A stretch of DNA of 64,000 nt, taken from Druceiella hillmani. Lineage: Eukaryota; Arthropoda; Insecta; Lepidoptera; Hepialidae. The notes beneath the pieces were generated by a model that was given only the letters and a program-made list of their open reading frames with translations, made no database searches and was not told where the DNA came from. The stretch spans positions 9,801,501 through 9,865,500 of the forward strand of contig JAYKKI010000052.1 of assembly GCA_039881145.1 (NCBI GenBank), written 5' to 3'. Shown here one piece after another: positions 32,771 to 44,112 of this stretch (within the stretch, counting starts at the first letter, position 1; every line of letters begins with the position of its first letter). Made by a program: the position numbers and the translations under genes.

Positions 32771-35224
32771 TCATGTTCTTATATTAATCTAGGGGATAAT
32801 TTTATCGTTATTAAACTTGAATTTATTTTATATATCGAAAGAAAAGTTTATGTGAGGAGATTTAGTTTTTTTAAGTTAACAAGCCATTTGATATTAATTT
32901 TTCATTTCCATTTAGACGTTTGAAAGGGTTATAAGGATCTCAAAAATATTTTTTCCATAATTTTATATATTTTATGTTCAGAAATATATTGAAAATAACC
33001 AAAAAACATGCACGCAAGCCCCTCCTCCTATTTTCTGAGACTACTGAACCAAAAAAAGGGAAAAAATAGAGTTATAAATCTTTATAAATTATCAGACAAC
33101 TTATTATTTGTGTTATTTTCATATTTTTGAATGAAACATGGAGCATGTAACAGATTAGGATCTTATTTCTATGAACACTGATCAAAATCATTTACAACTT
33201 CAACTAATGATTATCGATCATTTACAACTTCAACTAATGATATCTTATTTCTACTAATAAATAGAATACCACAAAATTTATTAATTTATCACTAGTAGCG
33301 CCGACACCAAAATGCCGTTGGCGCTATCTGGTGATAAATTAATAAACGTTTGACTATGTTACTGTCACATTTCGTGTGAAGTCTATTAAGATCATTTTAA
33401 TAATTAATAAAAATAATATAGTGTGTTGTTTTTCAAAAATCTAAACTCATGTTTACTTGTGTAACATAACCTCTCTATATTCAATGACGTTTGCTATTCT
33501 CTGCCGCATACGTATAAATTGTGTACGTCGAAGTATGCATTTCATTGTAAATATTGCTGTTGCAAAGGGTGAAACCTTGTTTGTAAAGCTTTAAACAATT
33601 TACATTTATATTGCAATTTTCATTAATTTCAATTAAACAAAGGAGTTTGTCACTGATATTAGCGAAAATGACTAGAAATTCAATTATAACTCTGCCATAT
33701 TATTGGTATGACCGACTTTAAATAGTTTCTTTATTTCACTCCTGATTTTTGCGTTTAGCTGACAAATACAAAAACAAAAATACAACACTTATATTGAATT
33801 GTGCTGTAAAGATTTTCAAGGGACCTCTAAGCTTCTTGAACAGCTTCTACAGACCAGCCTGTTTAGAAACATCCTTAAGCACACCACATAAGAGAATGAG
33901 AGTGCCAATTTTTTAAATTAATATCTGGAACATTAATATCCATATATAGTAATATGTATTTATTTGTTTTCTCAGTTGTTTGTTACTCCGTCACTCCGTA
34001 TTAAATGATATTTATTTTTATACTAATTATAGTCAATGTGAAAAGGAAAGCTCTTCGCTGGTAAATATACGAGGATTTTCTTTAATGAAAAATTTTGTTG
34101 TCTCGTATAAAAATACTTCAACAATATTTTACACTACCAATGTTTGTCTCAAAAGTTTCACTTTATATAACTTTTCAATGTTTTAATTAGAAGTTTCGTT
34201 GCATTTTATTGAAATACGGTTATTTTACAAAATAATCAATCGTTTCCAATTTAAAATCCAATTTCTTATTATGTATAAAAAAACAAAGTAATTTTGGTTA
34301 AAATAACAAGAAAATATAGGAAAAACTAAAATGATAATTATAAGTACAATGATAGGATTAGAATGTTACGGTATATTATAATAACAACAAAATAATAATC
34401 AATTGATTGGTTATCACCGCTCCACATGGGTACAATTTTAATATGCACAAACTTCAAATATCACGGCAAATGTCAACTTAATGTATGTCCAAAAAGTAAT
34501 TGGCCAGATTTTAATAGAGAAGGATCGACAGAAATAGGGAGGGAATGAGATAGGTTTTCTGTAAATGTAATTTTCTTGTTTTTATTAGATGACAGACAAT
34601 TTTCTTTCTTTTTTCTGACCAGCGTATTACTTTGTTAAAGTTAAAAATGTATTGTCTCCAGTTCAGTTCTAGCTTTGAAGTTCATTTGATTTTATGTCAT
34701 TTAATATTTAAAATAAGATATTACATGAGCATGAGTTCGTAGCCAAGCTAAGAACTCATGTATTTCACCATGTCCATCTGTTTGTCTGTCTATATGCCAC
34801 AGAAATTAGTGTCATAAAACAAAAAATTAAAATCGCCTACAAAATTATGAAATAAAATCTTTAACAAAATATGTTTAGCATACCTCTTCCACGTGTTAAG
34901 TGAGTGTGATTTTTTTTATTCATATGCCCCATTGTGTATTCCTCGAAAGGTCTATCAAAAATATTGGGGTGTGTTACGAACATTTTTTAGATGCAGGGAT
35001 TCGTACACGAAATATTAAGCTTTTAAATGGTCATTTTTTAGAGTTACGTGTCTCCAATATTTACCAAGTAAACTGCTATTTTCTTATTAGTAGTATTAAT
35101 AAATACATATATATATTTTAAAAGGAAAAGTATCAGAGCTAAGTAGACTCTACTAGAAAAGACGGACCGACTTATGACATGTACAAAACTACATAGATCT
35201 TTCATAGACTAATAGAATTATAAG
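32771..35224. other. Non-coding stretch with small duplications
   Basis: Holds a 30-bp direct duplication at 33181-33243 (ATCATTTACAACTTCAACTA...) and the hairpin at 33278-33345. Remaining open frames (33980, 34900) are low-complexity and match nothing I know. Confidence 0.45.
33278..33345. repeat. 68-nt near-perfect hairpin
   Basis: TTATTAATTTATCACTAG-TAGCGCCGAC pairs with GTTGGCGCTATCTGGTGATA and AATTAATAA: 28 pairs (two G-U) with a single one-base bulge and a loop of about 11 bases. Size and shape are like a microRNA precursor, but a tiny MITE relic is equally possible. Confidence 0.75.
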
Positions 35225-35395
35225 ATAATAAAATTGAGTCACTTTTAACTCTCGAATTTATTATGTCTGTAAAAGACACGCTAGGTAATATAATATTATT
35301 ATTTTTTATATAAATAGTTTAATAGAAATACTATGTACTCTTAAATGTTCATATGTAGAATTTATGAAACCCTTATATGCATATGCATACTTAAC
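35225..35395 (+). mobile_element. Dispersed MITE-like element (29.7-kb family)
   Basis: Contains TAAAAGACACGCTAGGTAAT, ATAGTTTAATAGAAATACTA and TACTCTTAAATGTTCATATG, then GAAACCCTTATATGCATATG, parallel to the copies at 42.1 and 59.0 kb. Ends directly beside the 38-bp array. Confidence 0.55.
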
Positions 35396-35399
35396 AAGC

Positions 35400-35562
35400 T
35401 CTTTTTCTATACGTTGTAGTCATCGAACAAGCTTTTTTCGATACGTTGTAATCATTGACCAAGCTTTTTTTCGATACGTTGTAATCATCGAACAAGCTTT
35501 TTTTCGATACGTTGTAATCATCGAACAAGCTTTTTTTTCGATACGTTGTAATCATCGAATTA
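35400..35562. repeat. Minisatellite, 38-39 bp unit, about 4-5 copies
   Basis: Unit GATACGTTGTAATCATCGAA then CAAGCTTTTTTTC; copies differ mainly in the length of the T run. Its first partial unit overlaps the end of the preceding element (ACAAGCTCTTTTTCTATACG). Confidence 0.93.
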
Positions 35563-36080
35563 CACGTATCCCTTAAGCCTTATACTCATCAAGTCTATTT
35601 TCCATTGGTTATCTTGGACCTTTTTCCTCATTCTACTCCTACAATAGTGATCGTATAATATTAGCCCTAGCTAGATGTAAATTAGTGACGCATCTACAAA
35701 CTGATGTTCGTTTATTTTAAGTCACTGCCAAGTTTTCCTTAACAATTTCCGATGAAAATTGCGTGATGAACTTTTATTTTCTGCTCTCGTATACTGCGTA
35801 ATTTATCGTGATATTTTTTCATAGAAATATACCTTTACATTACTTTTAATAATTCTATTAAAGAACCGTTCACATAAAACGCAATTTAAACAAGATAATG
35901 ACTCTGTTGTATGCGTGTTTAATGTTTGCGTTGAGCGAGACGGGCAGCGACAAAACGGAGCGAGACAGAGGTCAGATGACGTGTTTTGGTCAATGTCAAT
36001 ATAAATTAGAGCTAAGATCACGTTCAAAGATAATGCTCATATTTATAGCTAAAATGAATGTACCTAAACATTTTATAGTG
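35563..36080. other. Non-coding stretch
   Basis: 35920-35990 is G+C-richer (GAGCGAGACGGGCAGCGACA) with open frames on both strands, neither recognisable. Nothing else. Confidence 0.4.
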
Positions 36081-36411
36081 TAAGTGTTGATTAATGGTTA
36101 ACCTACGTCTTTTTCCTTATTATCTTAAACACTTTTCATTGGGAATTCTCCCGATGAAAAGTGTTAGTAGTAAAAATTATAATTGACGTTATAAGTGTTG
36201 ATTTAGGGTTAATCTACGTCTTTTTCCTTGTTATCTTGACACTTTTCATTGGGAATTCTCCTGATGAAAAGTGTTAGTAGTAAAAATTATAATTGACGTT
36301 ATAAGTGTTGATTAATGGTTAATCTACGTCTTTTTCCTTGTTATCTTGACAGTTTTCATTGGGAATTCTCCTGATGAAAAGTGTTATTAGTAAAAATTAT
36401 AGTTGACGTTT
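36081..36411. repeat. Tandem repeat, 110-bp unit, 3 copies, each with a hairpin
   Basis: TAAGTGTTGAT starts units at 36081, 36192 and 36302. Each has the arms AACACTTTTCATTGGGA / TCCCGATGAAAAGTGTT around ATTC; variants keep most pairs as G-U (TCCTGATG). The third copy has a mismatch (CAGTTTTC). Confidence 0.93.
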
Positions 36412-37047
36412 ATACCAATACTAGCGACCTGTCTCAAATAATGTTTAAAATATACTTTTATACACCACGTTATGTGTCTTTTCCACAGTTACCAAGACGA
36501 TAAATTAAGTTATTTAATTAAAATTTTTAATCGTATTTTTTCTTTCAAGAACGTAGTCCTGCGCATTATTTAATTAACATAAATATAATAATATGTCGCG
36601 ACATGACGTCCTCGTACACCGGACTTCTTTATAATGCACATTCCTATTTTTATTTATTTTAAAAATATTTTTATTTCATTTTCTCTATCGGAAAAGTTTA
36701 AAATAAAAAAGATATTTATTTTAACAAGGGATTAAGAAATTGGCTTAAACTTAAAAATAGTTACAGTGGCTTAAACATTCGATTTAAAAACAGTCGCAGT
36801 ACTTAAAAACAGTTAACGTATATATAAAATGTAGATCAATTTTATCGCGAACTTTCTTTTGACTTTTTTAAGACCTGCAAAAACCTTTTACATATTATGT
36901 AATAGCTTTATCAGCATACGTCAGGAAAGCGCCCAGACCAGACAGTTTTTCTCCGACTACGTTAACATTGTTAACTATATATAAAAAATTATACAACATA
37001 TGTACATACCATACGACTTAGGCAATCCGGAAACTATAGGACTATAA

Positions 37048-37158
<111 letters not shown>

Positions 37159-37483
37159 CCGGTATCCGGGAATAGATCTCGGACAAAGAAAGATGCTCTT
37201 TACGTATATAGATGATAAAACACGTCCTTTTTCTAATAGAGTGCAAAAACCCAATACTTGCCCGGAGTGCGGTGTTTACCCGCAGTGGCGATGTTTTCGC
37301 AGCTGTAGGCAGGTTATTCCCCCGAGAGGAGCTGAGCAATGTGCGAAAGTATCGTATGTACGAAAATGATGACAAATAATTATGAATATTATTTTTAACT
37401 TTTATGAAAGAAAGTCATCTTTTAAATTTTATTTTAATGACAATTAACTATGTTTAAATCAAGTAATAACGTCTTTCATTGTC

Positions 37484-37486
<3 letters not shown>

Positions 37487-37570
<84 letters not shown>
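37487..37570. repeat. (TA)n microsatellite
   Basis: About 42 uninterrupted TA units. Confidence 0.97.
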
Positions 37571-37573
<3 letters not shown>

Positions 37574-38594
37574 CTAAACTTTTATACTTATGTCTATATC
37601 ATACTGGAAAACAATATGTTAATTTTTTCCTCATAAATAAAACAGTTGTTTCACTTAAATAATATTTACCCGATTAAATTTTTTTTTCTCATCTATTATC
37701 GAACTATGACCACAAAATACATTTGTCCAACATGTCTCGTGAAGCAGATCTTCAATAATAATGTTATTAGATTAAACTCCGAAATACTTTTCTTGGTCAA
37801 ACCACCAGATGCTTTCGAATAACCCCTCTAAGTTAGACTCACTGACGTGCTTGTGCATTGTTTTGTATGCTCAAAACTGTTATGTAATATTAAATGCTTA
37901 CATAACTTTACAGCTAAATTACAGTCATTTAATAATAATGCTATTAGTATTGAATCTATTTAAATATTTATTCCAAATGTATGAGATTTCCCTTTCCAAC
38001 TGAATGAAAACTTGGACGGCACAAGTACAGTATAAGTGGTATATTTTACGTAAAACATAAATTTCAAACGATAATTTAATCTTAATTTAAGGCTAACAAG
38101 ACATTAGCTTTGCAATCTTAGTACTATTCGATTTTAGTAAAAACTTAAATTTTGTTGAATTTTTAGTTAATTGATATCGCTTAATATTTCATAGTTAACT
38201 TTAATCTGCTTTAAATCTATCACACGGAATCTGTCAAAATACGAAATGATGGTGACTTGTGCCCCTTAACGTGTTTTAGCCATTATACATATCTATATCT
38301 ACAGATACTGTTATCAAAAATTTTCTTTCTTGATAGCATTTTGATGGTCTTCAACATTTAAACCTTGTTATAATATCTAAATTAAATTAATAAGGATCTT
38401 TATGTGGCCGATCAACTGGCCTCAAAACTATTGGTCTGCGAATCAACTCTATTAAGTCTCGGTCTTCAATATTCTGGATCTATCTTTTTTGTCACTTACA
38501 ATTTCATTTGGCAGCACCTAATAAATAATATGGGAAGCGAAATTTTCAACATAATAAAAATGTATAATAAAGTGTTATTTATTTAATATCAAGT

Positions 38595-39480
38595 TTGTAA
38601 TTTACTTAATAGTTTTTCAAAATAGTTTCCGTGGTGCTCTATATATCGTTTTACTGGATGGAACCATTGAGAAAACAGTCGTCCACTTTTCCTTAGAAAT
38701 TTCTTCCACGGGTTTTTCGAAGGGAGTCTGCTTCTTTGGTGCCTGAGAATCATATTCCTTCCAGTTTACCTTTTATTATCAGGAATAAATAGAAATCGAA
38801 TAATGTGAAGTCGGGGTTGTGTGACGGATGATCCATAATTTCTACACACGACGTAAACAAATTTTCGGTAGTTCCCCTGGCTGAGTCTGCAAAGGCGTTG
38901 TCGTGGTAAAGGATGATTGTACAGAGAGGATATTAATCTCGACTTTTTCCAAAACAACAAGTAAACAGTTGCTGGTATACCACTCTGCGGTAACTGTTCT
39001 TTTATATCTAAAACAATCGTTAGATAATAATGTGTCTGTCTGATAAACGAGGCGTCCATATTTTTATAAACGTTTCGTCTTTTCTCCACCTTTGTATGCA
39101 AATCTTCAGAAGGAGACATTCACTGCGTAGATTGTCTTTTAATTTCGGATTCGTAAGAATACATTCAGCTTTGGTGACTCGTTATGACATCGAATACATT
39201 ATTTGAGTGAGGCTAGTCGAATATTTCTAATATGTCGCGACATCAATTAATGTGATATAGTTTTTGAGCTTCGATCAAATCATGAGATATCTATCAAATC
39301 TTCGATCAAATCATGAGATATATATCCTAATGCCTAGATATTCGTATAGACTTTTCTGCACTTAACTCACACCAATGCTTAAATAGGCTCGAATATATTG
39401 ATGTGATACTCTTTATAATGAACCGCAAAACATCGATGTTATCTTCTGTTGTCGATATTGTAGGACGTGCCTCACTCTTG
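38595..39480 (-). pseudogene. mariner transposase pseudogene
   Basis: mariner transposases move DNA with a D,D34D active site. Down the minus strand I read, across frames: a helix-turn-helix region (RPTISTTEDNIDVLRFI, then ITSIYSSLFKHWCELS; 39470-39370); ITSHQS-stop-MYSYESEIKR (about 39190), the family 'TGDESWVYGYDPE' block in which the first catalytic Asp is His and Trp is a stop; QSTQ-stop-MSPSEDL; IILYHDNAFADSARGT near 38890, with the second Asp kept; MDHPSHNPDFTLFDFYLF near 38800, with the third Asp kept but only about 29 residues after the second instead of 34; and FHPVKRYIEHHGNYFEKL near 38620. Several frameshifts. Inactive. Terminal repeats not located. Confidence 0.85.
39275..39325. 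repeat. 24-bp direct duplication
   Basis: TTCGATCAAATCATGAGATA occurs twice about 31 bp apart inside the mariner relic's N-terminal region. Confidence 0.85.
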
Positions 39481-39739
39481 AGCTCATTAAACTATTTGAA
39501 AATAGGGAAGGAACTTAATCATAAAATGACAATCGAAGACGGCCGTAACTTTCTTCTTGATTAGGAACACAATAATGTTAAAAAAAACTATTGAAACGAA
39601 AATATTAAACGAAATACATTTAAAAATTAGATGTAAAAACAAATTTAAGCAAGTACCTCAATAAATTACCAACAAATTATATTTTCGAAATTTGAAAGAA
39701 TTTTTTCAGTAACCTTTCTACAAATGTTACTTAAGACCT

Positions 39740-41030
39740 ATTGAAAAGTGCTTAAATATATCAGGATACAATTAATATTTGTCTATATCCCAAAATAAGA
39801 ATATGTGAACAACGTAGCCTCTACAATGTTGCCTAATTTTCAACATGCTATTTTTTCAGGTAAACCGGCTTATATCAAACCCATTCTTAGCATCAAGTGC
39901 ACAAGATCGCAAATTTCGTTCTGAAAAGATTGAATTCTTATTTATTACGTGTTCTACTAAATTGCGGAATAATTTAAAATACCGTTAATATTTGTGCCTG
40001 TCGCAAAATAAGAATAAGTGACCATCATAGTCTGTACATTAATTACTTAATTTTCAATATGCTATTTTTTCAAGTAAACCGGCTTATATCAAACCTATTC
40101 TTAGCATCAAGTGCACAATATCATAAATTTAATTCTGAAAAGATTGAATTCTTATTTATAAAGTGTTCTACTAAATTGCGGAATAAATTAAAATACCGTT
40201 AATATTTGTGTCTATCGCAAAATAAGAATAAGTGGCCATCATAGTCTGTACATTAATTGCTTAATTTTCAATATGCTATTTTTTTCAGGTAAACCGGCTT
40301 ATATCAAACCTATTCTTAGCATCAAGTGCACAAGCTCATAAATTTAATTCTGAAAAGATTGAATTCTTATTTATAAAGTGTTCTACTAAATTGCGGAATA
40401 AATTAAAATACCGTTAATATTTGTGCCTGTCGCAAAATAAGAATAAGTGGCCATCATAGTCTGTACATTATTTGCCAAATTTTCAATATGCCATTTTTTT
40501 CAGGTAAACCGGCTTATATAAATTCCATTCTTAGCATCAAGTGCACAAGATTATAAATTTAATTCTGAAAAGATTGAATTCTTATTTATAACGTGTTCTA
40601 CTAAATTGCGGAATAAATTAAAATACCGTTAATATTTGTATCTGTCGTAAAATAAGAATACGTGACCATCGTATTCTGTACATTATTTGCCAAATTTTTA
40701 ATATGCCATTTTTTTAGGTAAACCGGCTTATATAAATTCCATTCTTAGCATCAAGTGCACAAGATTATAAATTTAATTCTGAAAAGATTGAATTCTTATT
40801 TATAACGTGTTCTACTAAATTGCGGAATAAATTAAAATACCGTTAATATTTGTATCTGTCGTAAAATAAGAATACGTGACCATCGTAGTCTGTACATTAT
40901 TTGCCAAATTTTCAATATGCCATTTTTTTCAGGTAAACCGGCTTATATAAATTCCATTCTTAGCATCAAGTGCACAAGAGTATAAATTTCATTCTGTAAT
41001 GCATGAATACATATTTACTGCAGGTGTTAT
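39740..41030. repeat. Satellite, 214-215 bp unit, 6 copies
   Basis: TAAACCGGCTTATAT recurs at 39861, 40075, 40290, 40505, 40719 and 40934 (spacing 214-215). Units also share GCATCAAGTGCACAAGA, GATTGAATTCTTATTTATAA and AAAATACCGTTAATATTTGT. In four of six copies the anchor is preceded by TTTTTTCAG, giving TTTTTTCAGGTAAAC; the fifth has TAGGTAAAC and the second CAAGTAAAC. Copies 3-6 are over 95% alike. Confidence 0.97.
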
Positions 41031-41221
41031 TCAATTGTGGAATAAATTAGAATTATACTTGCAAATCGCATTATCAATTGACGCGTTCACGGTTCGTGTG
41101 AAAAAAGTATTTTCCATCTCTTTTCAGTTTTAATTTCCTTGTTTCTGTTAATAAATTTACAATTTTCTTTATTTATTTAAACTTATATTTGTTTAATTAT
41201 TGTCTTCCACTACACACATGT

Positions 41222-41470
41222 TTTGCAAACTATCAAACAACGTGAAATTGTATATCTAGGGTATGTGCTCAGGCATTACAGATACGAACTCGCGCAAATA
41301 ATAATTATGGGAAATGTTGCTGGGAGAAGGAAAGTCGTTCGTAGAAGAAAATCATGGTTGAAATCATCCAAGAATGAACAGGGATTAAGAATACCGCCTA
41401 AATTTTAGGTCTGAACTAACCAGCACACTTTAATAGTTAAAGCGGCACCTTTAGAAGAAGAAACACATGT
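41222..41470 (+). pseudogene. LINE 3' end
   Basis: The plus strand reads IKQREIVYLGYVLRHYRYEL, then IIMGNVAGRRKVVRRRKSWL: the C-terminal end of many insect LINE proteins ('IKRRKLEYLGHIMR...RYEL...I..GKI.GKR..GRRR.SWL'). After the stop the sequence ends in TTAGAAGAAGAAACA, fitting a LINE 3' tail with a simple (GAA) repeat. 5'-truncated, as usual for LINEs. It begins shortly after the 214-bp satellite ends. Confidence 0.78.
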
Positions 41471-42039
41471 TATTGCTTTTGGTGTCTTTGCTAATTGGAA
41501 GAATTTCCGCTTGTAGTAATAACTTTCCTTTAAATTATTTATAAATTCAAGACAAACAAAAAATGGAGGTTTTTGACAAATTGGGATAAAGTAACAAAAT
41601 GATTATCTCAAAAGTTTCGTACATTGAAAGGAAAGAAAAAATAATACTCGTAAGATCACTGAGGTGTCCTTCCGTCAGTTCACCTAACCGTCAGTGACAA
41701 AGACTCTCTCAAAAACCTTTTGACTGGAGAAGCGGAAGAAATTAAGAGAAATAGTAGAGAAAGCTTATGAACCAGCAGCACCTATAGCAGTATACTTGCT
41801 TCGAGATCGTCCTCAACCGGGTGCCGGCTAAGGATCGTTCATTCATGCATTCGAATAAAGTACTCAACTTTATTTATTTTGCATGTCATGTGGGGTATTA
41901 TTTAAAAGGGTTTGTTATAACGTTTTTTTTAAGTAGTAAACTGCATATTTAAAAAAGATATTCTGAAAAATATGCAAAAATATGACATTCCCTTTATTTC
42001 CAAAATTGTTTAAACAAAAATCATGAAAAAAAACAATGT
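41471..42039. other. Non-coding stretch
   Basis: No gene recognised. 41800-41840 is locally G+C-rich (CAACCGGGTGCCGGCTAAGG). Confidence 0.45.
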
Positions 42040-42235
42040 TGGTATAATGTAACTATAAAATTAAGGAAAACTTTAGCGAATATCCTAGATCATATTACAT
42101 AATTTTTAAACAATTCACCATATTTTACACCTGTAAAAGATATGGTAGGCAATATAGTATGTACTCTTAAATATATGTAAGTACGTAAATATATACTGAA
42201 CTCTCATAGTGCATGTTCTAATCGTGTTTGAAAGG
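42040..42235 (+). mobile_element. Dispersed MITE-like element (29.7-kb family)
   Basis: TTTACACCTGTAAAAGATAT, GGTAGGCAATATAGTATGTA and CTCTTAAATATATGTAAGTA, ending CTCTCATAGTGCATGTTCTA, parallel to 58965-59175. Confidence 0.55.
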
Positions 42236-42339
42236 TTTATTTTTAATTCAATTTATAGTCTCGGATATCCTTTGAAAGAGATAATATCAATTTTCAGGAG
42301 AAAGTTCTAGAGGTATTGTTTAAAATTCCTAAGTAATAG

Positions 42340-42560
42340 CAAAGTAAAATTATGGAAAAACAACATTATCCAGAGAATACCGAAAAACTATAGCAACTAT
42401 GCTAAATTTTGTAGTTATTTGAATTTCATACCTTTACTCCTGTAAAACATATATTAGGCAATACGTTTGAATGGTGAAAGCTTATAATAATATTTGTAAA
42501 TAATTTAATAGAAATATATTACCCTCAAAAACATATTACCCTTAATACCCTTAAAATTAT
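42340..42560 (+). mobile_element. Second adjacent copy of the same MITE-like family
   Basis: AAAATTATGGAAAAACAACA as at 4229, then TACTCCTGTAAAACATATAT, TAGGCAATACG and AATATTTGTAAATAATTTAA. Truncated before the terminal GAAACCCTC part. Confidence 0.55.
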
Positions 42561-42564
42561 TTTT

Positions 42565-43440
42565 ATTCGAAAGATCATAAAATTGAATGGAATTTACAAC
42601 CACCTCAGCAACGTAGTCGCTTTTGTGCTGCTAAAGTGGTGCTCAATCCTTCGGGAATTACAAATACGTGTGTGATAACTGCAGACATAAAAGGTTCATA
42701 TAAAAATGTGTTTTTTTTGTGGGATCGAATAGAAAGTAATAAAAATTACAAACATTGAAGGACTACAAATTTATGGTAAAAATTGGAAAGTGTTAGATAG
42801 TACACTTTGTGAGGTCCGTCTTTTGTTTCTTGCCGACGTATATCGATCACACAGGGATGCTACAAAAAGTCTATGGGACAAAGATACAAGTCGAAATATT
42901 TTTCGAGCGACTATTCTATATGATATCTCTGTGATTCGTTTTGATGACAAAACTAAAAGACAGGAGAGAAAACGTAGAAAAAAGAAATTTTTTTCGAAAG
43001 ATCGTAAAATTTAATGGAATTTACAACCACCTCAGCAATGTACTCGTTTTTGTGCTGCTAATGCGATGCTCAATCCTTCGGGAATTACAAATACGTGTGT
43101 GTTAACTATAAGCATAAAAGGTTCATATAAAAGTGTGTCTTTTCTCTGGGATCGAAAAGGAAGTGATACAAATTACAAATATTGAAGTATTACGAGTTTA
43201 TGGTATAAACTGAAAAGTTTTAGACAGTACACTTTTCGAGCTTACCTTGGTCTTTTGTTTCTTGCCGACGTATATTGATCACACAGGGAAGCTACAAAAA
43301 GTCTATGGAACAAAGGTACAAGTCAAAATACTTTTCGAGCGACGATGTCATGTTGAACTATTCTGTATGATATCTCGTGTGATTCGTTTTGATGACAAAA
43401 CTAAGAGACAGGAAAGAAAATGTACCGATAAATTAGCGAT
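42565..43440. repeat. 428-bp tandem duplication inside the piggyBac relic
   Basis: TTCGAAAGATC(A/G)TAAAATT starts at 42565 and 42993, followed in both by GGAATTTACAACCACCTCAG, CAATCCTTCGGGAATTACAA and the YRSHR...SLW coding block. About 88% alike, so the duplication is old. Confidence 0.9.
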
Positions 43441-44069
43441 CATAAGAAATATTTGGGAAATATGGGAGAAAATCTTCCTAAACTATATAATCCTGGACAT
43501 AATATAACAGTGGATGAACAGCTGGTTTCATTTATAGAGAGCTATCCCTTCGAACTATATATTCATAGGAAACCAGCGAAACATGGTATCAAGATTTGAA
43601 CTTCTTATGAAAATGAAACACCTTACGTTTTGAAAATACAAGTTTACACAAGAAAGGAAACCGGCGAACCACCAAAAACAAATCAGGGCATGCGTAACTA
43701 TACAATCACACCAGAGAAATAAGAGGACATAATTTGACATGTGACAATTTTTACACATCGTACAATTTAGGACAGTTCCTGCCGAAAAGAAAAATTACAA
43801 TGATAGAGATTGTTAGGAAAAACAAACCAGAACTTCCTCGGTCAAAAAGATGTACGGAGCTTTTCTTTCTGTTTCACAAATGACACAACCTTATGAGCAC
43901 ATTGCATCACGATAACAAAGTCTGTAAAAGAAATGATCAATAACTTCAGATAATATTAGACTATAATGCAGCTAAAGGTGCCGTTAACAGTCTCAGTTGA
44001 CTAGTTGGTACATACACTTGTAAGAGAAAATCCAATCGCTGGCCCGTGATATTTTTTATAACACGATAG

Positions 44070-44112
44070 TTTCCGATTTGGATTCACGACTGTTGTGAAT
44101 CCAAATCGGAAA
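44070..44112. repeat. Perfect 18-bp inverted repeat
   Basis: TTTCCGATTTGGATTCAC, loop GACTGTT, then the exact reverse complement; inside the piggyBac relic, where the coding frame has been lost. Confidence 0.92.

Noticed and set aside
35803..36083. Overlapping frames on both strands as a small gene
   Set aside because: No recognisable protein, splice signals or promoter; slight G+C enrichment alone is not enough.
38402..38586. LINE RNase H fragment (VADQLASK...)
   Set aside because: Only one weak motif; the rest does not match.
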